From positions 1 to 40,791 of the forward strand of contig JAEZKJ010000021.1 in assembly GCA_023415545.1 (NCBI GenBank): a stretch of DNA of 40,791 nt, in the 5' to 3' direction. Source of the DNA: Bacteroidota bacterium. Lineage in GTDB: Bacteria; Bacteroidota; Bacteroidia; Bacteroidales; Bacteroidaceae. The translations under genes and the position numbers were made by a program. Positions 33,570 to 40,791 of the stretch are shown here, in pieces (the stretch's first letter is position 1; every line of letters starts with the position of its first letter). The notes beneath the pieces were generated by a model that saw only the letters and a list, made by a program, of their open reading frames with translations, was not told the DNA's origin and did not search any database.

Positions 33570-34331
33570 TTAATTTTTTAGTTCAGAAATGTATTGTTTC
33601 AATAATGTAATGTTTTTTACTCCTGGCGATGATTCAAACTTACTATTTAAGTCAACTCCTAATAGATGAGGATGATGAAACTTTTTTATCTCATTTATAT
33701 TATCATAGCCAACTCCTCCACTAATAATAAATGGGGTAGGACCTTTGTATTTATTCAATAGATTCCAATCAAATTCTCTACCTGAACCACCATATACAGA
33801 GCATTTGGTATCGAAAAGAAAAATGTCGCAAAACCTATGATACTCTTTATCAATATTTGTAATATCATCCTCTTTTTCAATGTGAAATGTTTTTATAACA
33901 TTAAAACCTGACTCTTTTATCTCTTTACAAACAGATGTACTTTCATCGCCATGTAGCTGAATATAGTCTAGTTGTAAGGCTTTGGCAATATTTAAAATAT
34001 CATCAACACTCATATTTACAAAAACACCGGCTCGTTTACACCATTTAGGCATATACCGATGAAGTAAAGAGTTATGGTTGTGAATGTCGATTCCAAAACA
34101 ATTATCATCATTTTTATCATGAACTTTTTTAGAATAACCTTCAGCTATATATGTATTTAACTCATTAATACGTTTCTCATTATTGATAAAATCAACGCTT
34201 TTATTCCTATTCTCACCAAAGAAATATCTTGGAGACTGTGGGTAAAAGATAAATCCTATGATATCTACTCCTAGCTTTTCTACAGCTAAAATATTATCAT
34301 TGTTGCGCATACCACATACTTTAACTAACAT
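33570..34331 (-). CDS. trpF: Phosphoribosylanthranilate isomerase with an unusual insertion
   Basis: A 253-residue TIM-barrel isomerase acting on N-(5-phosphoribosyl)anthranilate. The catalytic Cys6 (VKVCGMRN) and the catalytic Asp in IFLFDTKCSVYGGSGREFDW are present, as are YIQLHGDES and FIISGGVGYDNI of the phosphate site. The enzyme is normally about 200-210 residues. Here about 61 residues separate SPRYF from KRAGVFVN, where about 12 are usual, so roughly 50 residues are inserted between strands 2 and 3. The insert is polar and contains IDIHNHNSLLHRYMPKW. It overlaps trpC by 7 bp, which implies translational coupling. The active-site residues suggest that it is functional. Confidence 0.93.
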   Translation of the reverse strand: MLVKVCGMRNNDNILAVEKLGVDIIGFIFYPQSPRYFFGENRNKSVDFINNEKRINELNTYIAEGYSKKVHDKNDDNCFGIDIHNHNSLLHRYMPKWCKRAGVFVNMSVDDILNIAKALQLDYIQLHGDESTSVCKEIKESGFNVIKTFHIEKEDDITNIDKEYHRFCDIFLFDTKCSVYGGSGREFDWNLLNKYKGPTPFIISGGVGYDNINEIKKFHHPHLLGVDLNSKFESSPGVKNITLLKQYISELKN

Positions 34332-35110
34332 AACTCACATATTAATTTATTAAGAGACTTTTCAGGGGTGCTATCTTTCATAAAACTCTCTCCAATTAAA
34401 AACCCATTATAACCAATACTCTTAAGTAGTTTAACAGTATCAGCTTGTGATATTCCACTTTCCGAGATAAGAACTTTATCTTTAGGTAACCTGTCGATTA
34501 GATTAATAGAATTGGAAATATCAGTTTTGAATGTTCCAAGATTGCGATTGTTCACGCCAATCATCTCAATGCTATCATCAATATAGTCTAACTCTTTTTC
34601 CGAATGTATCTCGAGAAGCACCTCAAGTCCAAGCTGATGTGCTAAAGATGTGAGTTCAAATAATCTATTCTTTTCAAGAACAGAAGCAATAAGTAGTATA
34701 GCATCAGCACCAATAAGTTTAGCCTGGAATAGTTGATATTCATCTATAATAAACTCTTTTCGAAGAATAGGAATTTTTATTGATTCACGCACCATATGTA
34801 TATCTTCTATCTTTCCTCCGAAATACTTTTCATCGGTAAGTATTGAGATAGCTGAGGCTCCACTATTTTGATACCCTTGCGCTATTTGTAATATGTTGGC
34901 TTTCTCGTTTATCCATCCTTTAGATGGCGAACGTCGTTTGAACTCGGATATTATTCCATATTGAGACTCTTTTATAGATTTACTCATACTGATAGTATCT
35001 CTTTGAAATTCACTACAATTATTCTCTAAAAGCTCAGTGTTGAATATCTCTTTTCTTTTGGCAATCTCTTCTTTTTTAGAGATTATTATTTCATGAAGTA
35101 TATCATTCAT
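34325..35110 (-). CDS. trpC: Indole-3-glycerol-phosphate synthase
   Basis: A 261-residue TIM-barrel enzyme that closes the indole ring from carboxyphenylaminodeoxyribulose 5-phosphate. The catalytic Lys is in ISEFKRRSPSKGWI (about residues 54-67). Further motifs are ISILTDEKYFGG, IPILRKEFIIDEYQLFQA, LEVLLEIHSEKEL, IGVNNRNLGTF and LISESGIS, carrying the other catalytic and phosphate-binding residues. It is not fused to TrpF, unlike in E. coli, though the two genes overlap by 7 bp. It follows trpD by 6 bp. Confidence 0.97.
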   Translation of the reverse strand: MNDILHEIIISKKEEIAKRKEIFNTELLENNCSEFQRDTISMSKSIKESQYGIISEFKRRSPSKGWINEKANILQIAQGYQNSGASAISILTDEKYFGGKIEDIHMVRESIKIPILRKEFIIDEYQLFQAKLIGADAILLIASVLEKNRLFELTSLAHQLGLEVLLEIHSEKELDYIDDSIEMIGVNNRNLGTFKTDISNSINLIDRLPKDKVLISESGISQADTVKLLKSIGYNGFLIGESFMKDSTPEKSLNKLICELC

Positions 35111-35116
35111 AATGTA

Positions 35117-36112
35117 TCAACTATTTATTTCAATGAATTTTTTTAATGTCTTGTATGCTTGTCCACTCTCAAGCGAGTAACGAGCAATGTTGACACACTC
35201 TTCTATATCTTTCATAGGCTCGATAGCTTGTATAGCAAATGATGCATTTATCAATACAGCATCTTTTTGTGCTTTACTTGAACAGTTCAAAAGTACATTA
35301 TCAAAAACCTGTGAGGCTTGTTTTGTAGTTGCTCCACCATATAGTTCCTCTTGTGATATAACTTCGAAACCAAGGTCCGTTGGTTTATAAATCGATTCAT
35401 AACGATTTGTCATAACCTTGAAATCGTCAGTTAGTGATATCTCATCGTATCCATCCAAATTATTGACAACGGCAAAACCAATTCCTAATCTTTGAAGCAG
35501 ATTTGTATATAGTCGCATCTGAGCAAGGTCGGCAACTCCAAGTAGTTGATAATCGGGAAGAGATGGATTTACAAGTGGGCCAAGAAGATTAAATATTGTT
35601 CTCACTTGAAGTGATTTCCTTACATTAGCAACACTCTTCATTGCAGGATTAAATAGTGGAGCATGCATGTATACCATTTTGCATTTATCCATAGACTCTT
35701 TTAATTTATTCTGATTATTGGTAAACTTCACCCCATGTTCTTCCATCACATTACTTGCGCCACTTATCGAGGTTGCCCCATAATTCCCATGTTTTGCAAC
35801 GTTATATCCTGCACCGGCTACTACGAAACATGCACATGTTGAGATATTGAATGAATTCTTTCCATCGCCTCCTGTTCCTACAATGTCGATAGGTTTGTAT
35901 TCCGAAAAATCTATTGGTATTCTTGTTGAGAGAAGAGCATTACGGAATCCTAATAGCTCATCCACTTTAATGCCTCTCATTTGAAATACAGTGAGAAGTG
36001 ATGCTATTTGAGATTCGTTGTATCTGTTTTCGGTAATATTTAAAAGAAGATCTTCAGCCTCATTTTGGCTTAACTCTTCATGGTTGAAAAGTCTTGATAG
36101 TATAGCTTTCAT
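35117..36112 (-). CDS. trpD: Anthranilate phosphoribosyltransferase
   Basis: A 331-residue enzyme that joins anthranilate to phosphoribosyl pyrophosphate. The helical N-terminal domain (NHEELSQNEAEDLLLNI) is followed by the PRPP-binding loop IVGTGGDGKNSFNIST (about 78-92). Further family motifs are VAKHGNYGATSISGASNVMEEHG, FNPAMKSVANVRKSLQVRTIFNLLGPLVNPS and VVNNLDGYDEISL. The protein is full length and is not fused to TrpG, as in most Bacteroidota. Gene order places it after trpG, with a 36-bp gap that is the second largest inside the operon apart from the leader. Confidence 0.97.
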   Translation of the reverse strand: MKAILSRLFNHEELSQNEAEDLLLNITENRYNESQIASLLTVFQMRGIKVDELLGFRNALLSTRIPIDFSEYKPIDIVGTGGDGKNSFNISTCACFVVAGAGYNVAKHGNYGATSISGASNVMEEHGVKFTNNQNKLKESMDKCKMVYMHAPLFNPAMKSVANVRKSLQVRTIFNLLGPLVNPSLPDYQLLGVADLAQMRLYTNLLQRLGIGFAVVNNLDGYDEISLTDDFKVMTNRYESIYKPTDLGFEVISQEELYGGATTKQASQVFDNVLLNCSSKAQKDAVLINASFAIQAIEPMKDIEECVNIARYSLESGQAYKTLKKFIEINS

Positions 36113-36148
36113 ATTGTTTATCTAAAATTAGTTTAGTGTTATATCAAC

Positions 36149-36721
36149 TCAATTAAATGATGGATAAATAAAATTCCTTAGTATATCTTTTCCAAAAGGG
36201 GTAAGTATCGATTCAGGATGGAACTGTATTCCATGAACATCATATATTCTATGTTTCAGCCCCATAATATAACCCTCTTTGCTTATAGCAGTAATCTCTA
36301 ACTCATCAGGTAATAATGATTTATTTACAATCCATGAGTGATATCTTCCAGCCTCCATAACTTTTGGAAGAGAGTTGAAAATATAATCTTCACCCGTTAT
36401 ATCTATTTCACTTTTTATCCCATGAAACACATTTTCCAAATTAATTAGGGTACCATTGAATGCCTCTGCAATTGCCTGCTCGCCTAAACATATACCCAAA
36501 ATTGGTTTTGTAGATGAATATCTTTTTATAACATCAAGAAGTAATCCTGCTTCTGATGGAATTCCTGGACCCGGTGATAGAATTATCTTATCAAACTCTT
36601 CAAGCTCATTAAGTTGGAAACAATCATTTCGTATCACTTTAACTTCAGCTCCCATCTCTTTTACGATATGTTTCAAATTGTATGTAAACGAATCGTAATT
36701 GTCAATAATAACAGTTTTCAT
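36149..36721 (-). CDS. trpG: Anthranilate synthase glutamine amidotransferase subunit
   Basis: A 190-residue class I glutamine amidotransferase that feeds ammonia to TrpE. The start is VIIDNYDSFTYNLKHIVKEMG, the oxyanion loop is ILSPGPGIPSEAG, and the nucleophilic Cys78 lies in ILGICLGEQAIAEAF. The His/Glu of the triad are in HGIQFHPESILTPFG (about residues 163-172). A Bacteroidota gene of this type may also serve folate synthesis with PabB, but its place between trpE and trpD makes tryptophan the main role. It follows trpE by 11 bp. Confidence 0.96.
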   Translation of the reverse strand: MKTVIIDNYDSFTYNLKHIVKEMGAEVKVIRNDCFQLNELEEFDKIILSPGPGIPSEAGLLLDVIKRYSSTKPILGICLGEQAIAEAFNGTLINLENVFHGIKSEIDITGEDYIFNSLPKVMEAGRYHSWIVNKSLLPDELEITAISKEGYIMGLKHRIYDVHGIQFHPESILTPFGKDILRNFIYPSFN

Positions 36722-36732
36722 ATCTTCTTTAT

Positions 36733-38133
36733 TTACATTGTTTCTGCCAACTCGATAGCTTTTTTAAGTGCCCCAAGCTTATTGTTAACCTCTTGCAATT
36801 CACTCTCAATATTACTTTTAGCAACAATTCCTCCTCCTGCTTGGAACCATAACTCATTGTTACGACTTACAAATGTGCGTATAGTTATTGCTTGATTAAG
36901 CGTTCCGTTAAGACCTATAAAACCTATGCATCCTCCATATGCACCTCTACTATGTGGTTCATATTGTGAAATAAGCTGCATCGCTTTTACTTTTGGAGCA
37001 CCGCTCAGAGTGCCGGCAGGAAATGTATCTATAAATGTTTTTATAGAATTTGTATCTTTTTCCATCTCTCCACTAACTCTACTTACTAGGTGGATGACAT
37101 GGCTGTAGTACTGCGTCTCTTTAAATTTATCTACAGTTACATCTTTGCAGTTGCGACTTAGATCATTCCTTGCAAGGTCAACCAACATTACATGTTCTGC
37201 ATTTTCTTTTGGATCGGCAAGAAGAGCTTCTGTAAGCTCTTTATCCCTCTTTTTGTCACCATCTCTTCTTGTTGTTCCAGCTATTGGATCAATATATGCT
37301 CTTCCATTTTCTATTTTGCAATGAGTCTCAGGTGAAGAGCCAAATATTCTAAATCCACCAAAGTCGAAATAGAATAGGTAAGGGGATGGGTTTATGTTTC
37401 TCAGTGCTCTATAAAGTTTAAAGTCATCGCCTTGATAACATTGGATGAAACGTCTTGATAATACAATTTGAAAGATATCGCCACGAAGGCAATGAGCTAT
37501 TCCTTTAGCTATATTTTTTCGATGTTCATCATCTGAAAGAGTGCTTATCGTTTCACCCACGGCATGGAAATCGTATGTGGTATAGTTGCGATTATTTATT
37601 GCTTTTTCAATATATTCCAACTTACTATCTTCACCCTCTTCATTCATCTCAATTAAAACCATATCATTTTTGAAATCATTGAAAACAATAATATATTTAT
37701 ATAATATATAGAGAATATCGGGTGCATCGTTTTTTAATTGTGAGTACTCTTTTATATCAATATTTTCAAAATATTTTATGGCATCGAAAGAGGTGAAGCC
37801 ATATAGTCCACAATAATTATTGTACTCACCATTAACATAAAATGATGTGAGGAACTCATTCATAGCTTTTTCTACACTATATTTTTTACTTATAATACGC
37901 TCGGTAGATGTTCCATCAGGATATTTGCACGTAACTATTCCATGATTTATTGCTATGCTCGCTATAGGTTTTAAGCCTATGAATGAACGGCTATTTTCAC
38001 CCCCATGATAATCGGAACTCTCCATCAAAGAACTTTGAGGAAAGAGATCACGAAGTTTTAAATAAGTTGTTACCGGTGTATGAAGATCACCAAGCATAGT
38101 TTGGTGTCTAGTTATATAATTAAATGTTTTCAT
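36733..38133 (-). CDS. trpE: Anthranilate synthase component I
   Basis: A 466-residue chorismate-using enzyme that makes anthranilate. The N-terminal tryptophan-binding motif is SLMESSDYHG (about 35-44), matching the LLES motif, so feedback inhibition by tryptophan is expected. The C-terminal chorismate-binding domain shows GDIFQIVLSRRF, GSSPETHCKIENGRAYIDPIAGTTRRDGD, DLARNDLSRNC, FIDTFPAGTLSGAPKVKAMQLI, RGAYGGCIGF and WFQAGGGIV, with the Mg2+ and substrate residues. It is the second gene of the operon, 15 bp after trpB. Confidence 0.97.
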   Translation of the reverse strand: MKTFNYITRHQTMLGDLHTPVTTYLKLRDLFPQSSLMESSDYHGGENSRSFIGLKPIASIAINHGIVTCKYPDGTSTERIISKKYSVEKAMNEFLTSFYVNGEYNNYCGLYGFTSFDAIKYFENIDIKEYSQLKNDAPDILYILYKYIIVFNDFKNDMVLIEMNEEGEDSKLEYIEKAINNRNYTTYDFHAVGETISTLSDDEHRKNIAKGIAHCLRGDIFQIVLSRRFIQCYQGDDFKLYRALRNINPSPYLFYFDFGGFRIFGSSPETHCKIENGRAYIDPIAGTTRRDGDKKRDKELTEALLADPKENAEHVMLVDLARNDLSRNCKDVTVDKFKETQYYSHVIHLVSRVSGEMEKDTNSIKTFIDTFPAGTLSGAPKVKAMQLISQYEPHSRGAYGGCIGFIGLNGTLNQAITIRTFVSRNNELWFQAGGGIVAKSNIESELQEVNNKLGALKKAIELAETM

Positions 38134-38148
38134 GTTTCTCTTTATTTA

Positions 38149-39339
38149 TTAATTATCCATATCTCTGTAAGCTAAATAGGTATCAATATCTTTTTCACCT
38201 CTTCCGGAAATTGTAAGCACCACAACATCATCTTTCTTGAACTTTATTTTAGGTAGTGCTCCTAATGCGTGAGCCGATTCAAGTGCCGGAATAATTCCCT
38301 CAAGGCGAGTTAATTCAAATGCAGCATGCAATGCCTCCTCATCATTTATTGCTAAAACAGTGGCTCTATTCCTCTTTGCAAGATTTGCATGCATAGGACC
38401 TATACCCGGATAATCCAGTCCGGCAGAGATAGAGTATGGTTCCTCAATCTGCCCATCTTCATCCTGTATAACCAATGTTTTTGCTCCATGTATTATCCCC
38501 ATTTTCCCTAATTGAATGGTTGCTGCCGATAGTCCTGTTTCAATACCTTTTCCTCCAGCTTCAGCAAGAATGATATTCACCCTATTGTCGTCGATATAAT
38601 GGTAAATAGTACCGGCAGCATTACTTCCACCACCAACACAAGCCATCAAATAGTCGGGGTAATCCCTTCCTTCTTGCGTGATAAGTTGTTTTTTTATCTC
38701 TTGGCTGATAACCGATTGCAGGCGTGCAACCATGTCGGGATAAGGATGAGGGCCTACTGTTGATCCAATTACATAATAAGTATCTTCAGGATGTGAACAC
38801 CAATGGCGAATTGCTTCATTGGTAGCATCTTTCAGAGTCATATTTCCTGAGGTGACAGGAATAACTTCAGCACCTAACATACGCATCCTTTCTACATTGA
38901 CATGTTGTCTTTCAACATCGGTTTTACCCATAAAAACCTTACAAGGAAGATTCATTAATGCACATACAGTTGCTGTAGCTACACCATGTTGTCCGGCACC
39001 AGTTTCAGCAATAATCTTGCTCTTTCCCATTCTTTTTGCTAGCAGTACTTGTCCAATAGCATTGTTTATCTTGTGAGCACCTGTATGATTTAAATCTTCT
39101 CTTTTAAGATAAATCCTGCAGCCATATTTATCACTTAATCTTTTTGAAAAATAGAGAGGTGATGGACGTCCTACATAGTCGGATAGTAATTGAGTATACT
39201 CTTTTTTAAAATTATCACTTTCAATTACTTTTAAATAATTCTCTTTTAATTGTTCTACACACGAATGAAGTATTTCAGGAATGTAAGCTCCTCCAAATTC
39301 ACCGTAGTATCCATTGTTGTCGACAAGAAAAGTTTTCAT
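38149..39339 (-). CDS. trpB: Tryptophan synthase beta chain
   Basis: A 396-residue PLP enzyme that joins indole and serine to tryptophan. The PLP lysine is Lys90 in LNHTGAHKINNA. Other motifs are YGEFGGAYIPE, AETGAGQHGVATAT, VGGGSNAAGTIYHY (phosphate cradle), GLDYPGIGP and LTISGRGEKD. It belongs to the normal TrpB1 type with the TrpA partner in the same operon. As the first structural gene it begins 42 bp after the attenuator terminator, so all seven genes depend on read-through of that hairpin. Confidence 0.97.
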   Translation of the reverse strand: MKTFLVDNNGYYGEFGGAYIPEILHSCVEQLKENYLKVIESDNFKKEYTQLLSDYVGRPSPLYFSKRLSDKYGCRIYLKREDLNHTGAHKINNAIGQVLLAKRMGKSKIIAETGAGQHGVATATVCALMNLPCKVFMGKTDVERQHVNVERMRMLGAEVIPVTSGNMTLKDATNEAIRHWCSHPEDTYYVIGSTVGPHPYPDMVARLQSVISQEIKKQLITQEGRDYPDYLMACVGGGSNAAGTIYHYIDDNRVNIILAEAGGKGIETGLSAATIQLGKMGIIHGAKTLVIQDEDGQIEEPYSISAGLDYPGIGPMHANLAKRNRATVLAINDEEALHAAFELTRLEGIIPALESAHALGALPKIKFKKDDVVVLTISGRGEKDIDTYLAYRDMDN

Positions 39340-39380
39340 TTTAGTTATATATTTATTAAGATTGTAATCGAGAGAATAAA

Positions 39381-39412
39381 AAAAGGGCTGTCGTAAGTAC
39401 GACAGCCCTTTT
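39381..39412 (-). terminator. trp attenuator terminator
   Basis: A perfect 14-bp stem, AAAAGGGCTGTCGT (39381-39394) with ACGACAGCCCTTTT (39399-39412), closes a 4-base loop. On the minus strand a T-run of seven follows. It stands between the leader peptide and trpB, so it must be overcome for the operon to be expressed. CTTACGAC on the minus strand (39390-39397, loop and 3' arm) can pair instead with GTCGTAAG of the leader (39458-39465). Confidence 0.9.
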
Positions 39413-39458
39413 ATAATAGCTATATGATTTCAGCAAATATATATACAGGTTTTTCCGC

Positions 39459-39518
39459 TTACGACTTTTTGGGTTGTAAGAAGAGCCACCAATATAGATT
39501 TTGCATATTCAAATTCAT
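39459..39518 (-). CDS. trpL: trp leader peptide with two adjacent Trp codons
   Basis: A 19-codon frame starting with ATG at 39516-39518 and encoding MNLNMQNLYWWLFLQPKKS. Two consecutive TGG codons (positions 10 and 11) make it a sensor of charged tRNA-Trp. It starts about 20 bases after the predicted transcription start, and its TAA lies inside segment 2 of the attenuator (39458-39465). A ribosome stalled at the Trp codons would cover segment 1 (CTTACAAC, 39473-39480) and free segment 2 for pairing with the terminator. A ribosome reaching the stop codon would mask segment 2 and let the terminator form. The frame is too short for usual gene finders. The trp operon context makes chance unlikely. 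Confidence 0.88.
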   Translation of the reverse strand: MNLNMQNLYWWLFLQPKKS

Positions 39519-39544
39519 CTTTTACTTTTTCGTTTATTATTCTG

Positions 39545-39574
39545 CAAATGTAACTATTATATGTAGTAATCAAA
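39545..39574 (-). promoter_or_regulatory. trp operon promoter
   Basis: On the minus strand TTTG (39571-39574), 18 bp, then TACATTTG (39545-39552). Both boxes match the consensus and the spacer is one base short. Transcription would start near 39539, giving a leader of about 200 bases to the trpB start. Confidence 0.7.
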
Positions 39575-39700
39575 ATATAATAGCACTTTTTTATTTTTTC
39601 CTCAATAATGTTATCAAGCGAACTTCTTTATTACTTTATTTGTATTATTGAACATAATTTAGATGTATATGTTTATAAATAAACTAATTATAATATATAT

Positions 39701-39844
39701 ATGACTAATAAAGTTTTAATAAGAGTTTTAGCAATTTTATTAATTTTATTGCTTCTTTGGTGGCTCTATTGGGCTATTTTATCTAATGAAGATGTTAATG
39801 AAGAGATTGCGAACCCATCACAACAAGTTGAAGCAATAGAATAA
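39701..39844 (+). CDS. Small single-span membrane peptide
   Basis: A 47-residue frame that starts MTNKVLIRVLAILLILLLLW, with one hydrophobic span (about residues 5-28) containing WWLYW, and ends with an acidic tail (SNEDVNEEIANPSQQVEAIE). It lies 24 bp before the HdeD-like gene on the same strand, and no promoter or terminator is seen between them, so they are likely co-transcribed. I do not recognise the family. Positive residues at the N-terminus and acids after the span suggest an N-inside orientation. The ATG and the codon pattern look genuine, but short hydrophobic frames can arise by chance in AT-rich DNA. Confidence 0.6.
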   Translation: MTNKVLIRVLAILLILLLLWWLYWAILSNEDVNEEIANPSQQVEAIE

Positions 39845-39868
39845 CTGTTTTTAGAAAAAAATTGAGAG

Positions 39869-40396
39869 ATGAAAAATAAGGATTATCTGATTATTCAAAA
39901 CATATCAGCTATAATTGTTGGTATTTTACTTGTGATTTGGCCTGAAACAGCAATAATATATCTTGTTATGACTATTGGAGTGATATTCGCTATTTCTGGA
40001 ATAATAGCATTAATAAGATATTATATACATAGAAATATGATAGGGTACAACTATCCACTATTAGGGTTAGGTAGCCTACTTCTTGGTATTTGGCTTTTTA
40101 TTATGCCTACATTCTTTATAAATATACTTATGTATATACTCGGTATTCTTGTTGTTTTTGCCGGTATAAACATGTTTGTAAATCTAAATGCTGCTAGCAG
40201 ATGGAGTATGGTGCCCGTGTATTTCTATATAACACCTATATTGATTATACTAGCGGGAATAGTTGTTTTAATTAATCCATTTGCAGCTGCAACAATCCCA
40301 TTTATTGTTTTGGGAATAAGTAGTTTAGTGTATGGGGTTATAAATATGGTTAACACAATTAAGTTTAAAAGGGAACCTGATAAGTACGAATATTAA
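39869..40396 (+). CDS. HdeD/DUF308-like membrane protein
   Basis: A 175-residue integral membrane protein with six likely segments, for example IIQNISAIIVGILLVIWP, AIIYLVMTIGVIFAISGIIA, YPLLGLGSLLLGIWLFIMP and FINILMYILGILVVFAGINM. The repeated pattern of a G-rich helix ending in WP or MP plus a helix pair is the DUF308 repeat of HdeD, a membrane protein linked to acid resistance in E. coli. Here the role is unknown. It probably shares a transcript with the small membrane peptide upstream and is followed by 105 bp before the transporter gene. Confidence 0.8.
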   Translation: MKNKDYLIIQNISAIIVGILLVIWPETAIIYLVMTIGVIFAISGIIALIRYYIHRNMIGYNYPLLGLGSLLLGIWLFIMPTFFINILMYILGILVVFAGINMFVNLNAASRWSMVPVYFYITPILIILAGIVVLINPFAAATIPFIVLGISSLVYGVINMVNTIKFKREPDKYEY

Positions 40397-40470
40397 AAAA
40401 ATATTAAAATGTAAAATTATAGATTGTTATAAATTATTAATAACTACATTCGCAATGTTATCTTATTGTA

Positions 40471-40482
40471 ATTTGTACAAAT
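40471..40482. promoter_or_regulatory. Palindrome upstream of the sugar transporter
   Basis: ATTTGTACAAAT is a perfect 12-bp palindrome, 20 bp before the transporter ATG. Its position fits an operator of a sugar-responsive regulator, but short AT-rich palindromes are common. Confidence 0.35.
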
Positions 40483-40501
40483 ACTATAATTATATACATT
40501 T

Positions 40502-40791
40502 ATGGAAAACAGAAAAAACAATCTTTTCCTTCTGGGAGTAGTTTTTGTGGCTATCTTGGGAGGATTACTTTTTGGTTATGACACGGCAGTAATTTCAGGA
40601 GCAGAACAAGCTCTTCAAAAACATCTTGGTTTAAACTCTTTTTGGCATGGAGTAACTGCTTCGAGTGCTCTTATAGGTTGTGTTATTGGTGCTGCAATAT
40701 CTGGTGTATTTGCAACGCGTTTTGGTAGACGTGATTCATTAAGAATAGCAGCTGTACTTTTCTTTTTATCTGCTTTAGGTTCTTACTATCC
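40502..40791 (+). CDS. Sugar porter of the MFS superfamily, N-terminal part (cut by window edge)
   Basis: The first 96 codons of a proton-coupled sugar transporter. The start MENRKNNLFLLGVVFVAILG leads into the first membrane helix with GGLLFGYDTAVISGA, the family signature at helix 1. A second helix follows, with ATRFGRRDSLR, the RxGRR loop between helices 2 and 3. The pattern is that of the XylE/AraE/GalP group, importing a pentose or hexose. The substrate cannot be read from this part. The frame is open off the right edge. Confidence 0.9.
   Translation, partial: MENRKNNLFLLGVVFVAILGGLLFGYDTAVISGAEQALQKHLGLNSFWHGVTASSALIGCVIGAAISGVFATRFGRRDSLRIAAVLFFLSALGSYY

Noticed and set aside
39701..39844. 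The Trp-rich small frame as a second leader peptide
   Set aside because: There is no terminator or alternative hairpin between it and the next gene, it is 47 codons long, and it has a normal membrane-protein layout.
40471..40482. ATTTGTACAAAT as a firm regulator site
   Set aside because: A 12-bp AT-rich palindrome can arise by chance; it is kept only as a weak candidate.

Overview
The window looks like a chromosomal segment of an AT-rich Bacteroidales bacterium (phylum Bacteroidota). The grounds are a SusC/SusD polysaccharide utilisation locus (PUL) with ECF sigma and FecR anti-sigma genes, the gldE gene beside ssb, lipoprotein-rich exported enzymes, the trpB-E-G-D-C-F-A gene order, and several promoters of the Bacteroides type (TTTG, about 19 bp, TAnnTTTG). 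I cannot fix the genus. I see no insertion sequence, prophage, CRISPR array or rRNA.

Layout. (1) 1-2389, minus strand: phosphate uptake, with an outer-membrane barrel protein, pstS and the start of pstC, behind a Pho-box-like 11-bp direct repeat. (2) 2400-4840: a small island on the plus strand with a solitary HigA-like HTH protein and a DUF234-type ATPase, each preceded by symmetrical operator-like repeats. (3) 4909-16221, minus: a PUL of ECF sigma factor, FecR anti-sigma, STN-type SusC, SusD, a heparinase II/III-like lyase, a GH88 unsaturated glucuronyl hydrolase and a GH43-like protein. The set fits lyase-based breakdown of a uronic-acid polysaccharide; no sulfatase is present. Between fecR and susC lies the decayed 3' end of a second fecR, and two nearly identical plus-strand terminator hairpins. 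(4) 16633-28804: housekeeping genes. These are tRNA-Ser, mutS2, sdaA, a MurU/AmgK-like sugar-nucleotide pair whose kinase is fused to a RapZ C-terminal domain, RNase G, a 30-residue basic ribosomal-type protein, HU, ssb, gldE, a phosphopantetheinyl transferase and ompA. (5) 28967-31452, minus: a PhoR/PhoB-like two-component system, a good candidate regulator of the pst genes at the other end of the window. (6) 31552-32601: asparaginase. (7) 32787-39574, minus: the complete trp operon with its promoter, a 19-codon leader peptide carrying two adjacent Trp codons, and a strong terminator before trpB, that is, a ribosome-mediated attenuator. (8) 39701-40791, plus: a small membrane peptide, an HdeD-like membrane protein and the start of a sugar transporter.

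The most notable signals are the trp attenuator (two mutually exclusive pairings can be drawn), the fecR fossil with its duplicated terminators upstream of susC (possibly serving an antisense sRNA), the AmgK-RapZ fusion, and a TrpF with about 50 extra residues. None is clearly a wholly new system; the first two are the best leads.
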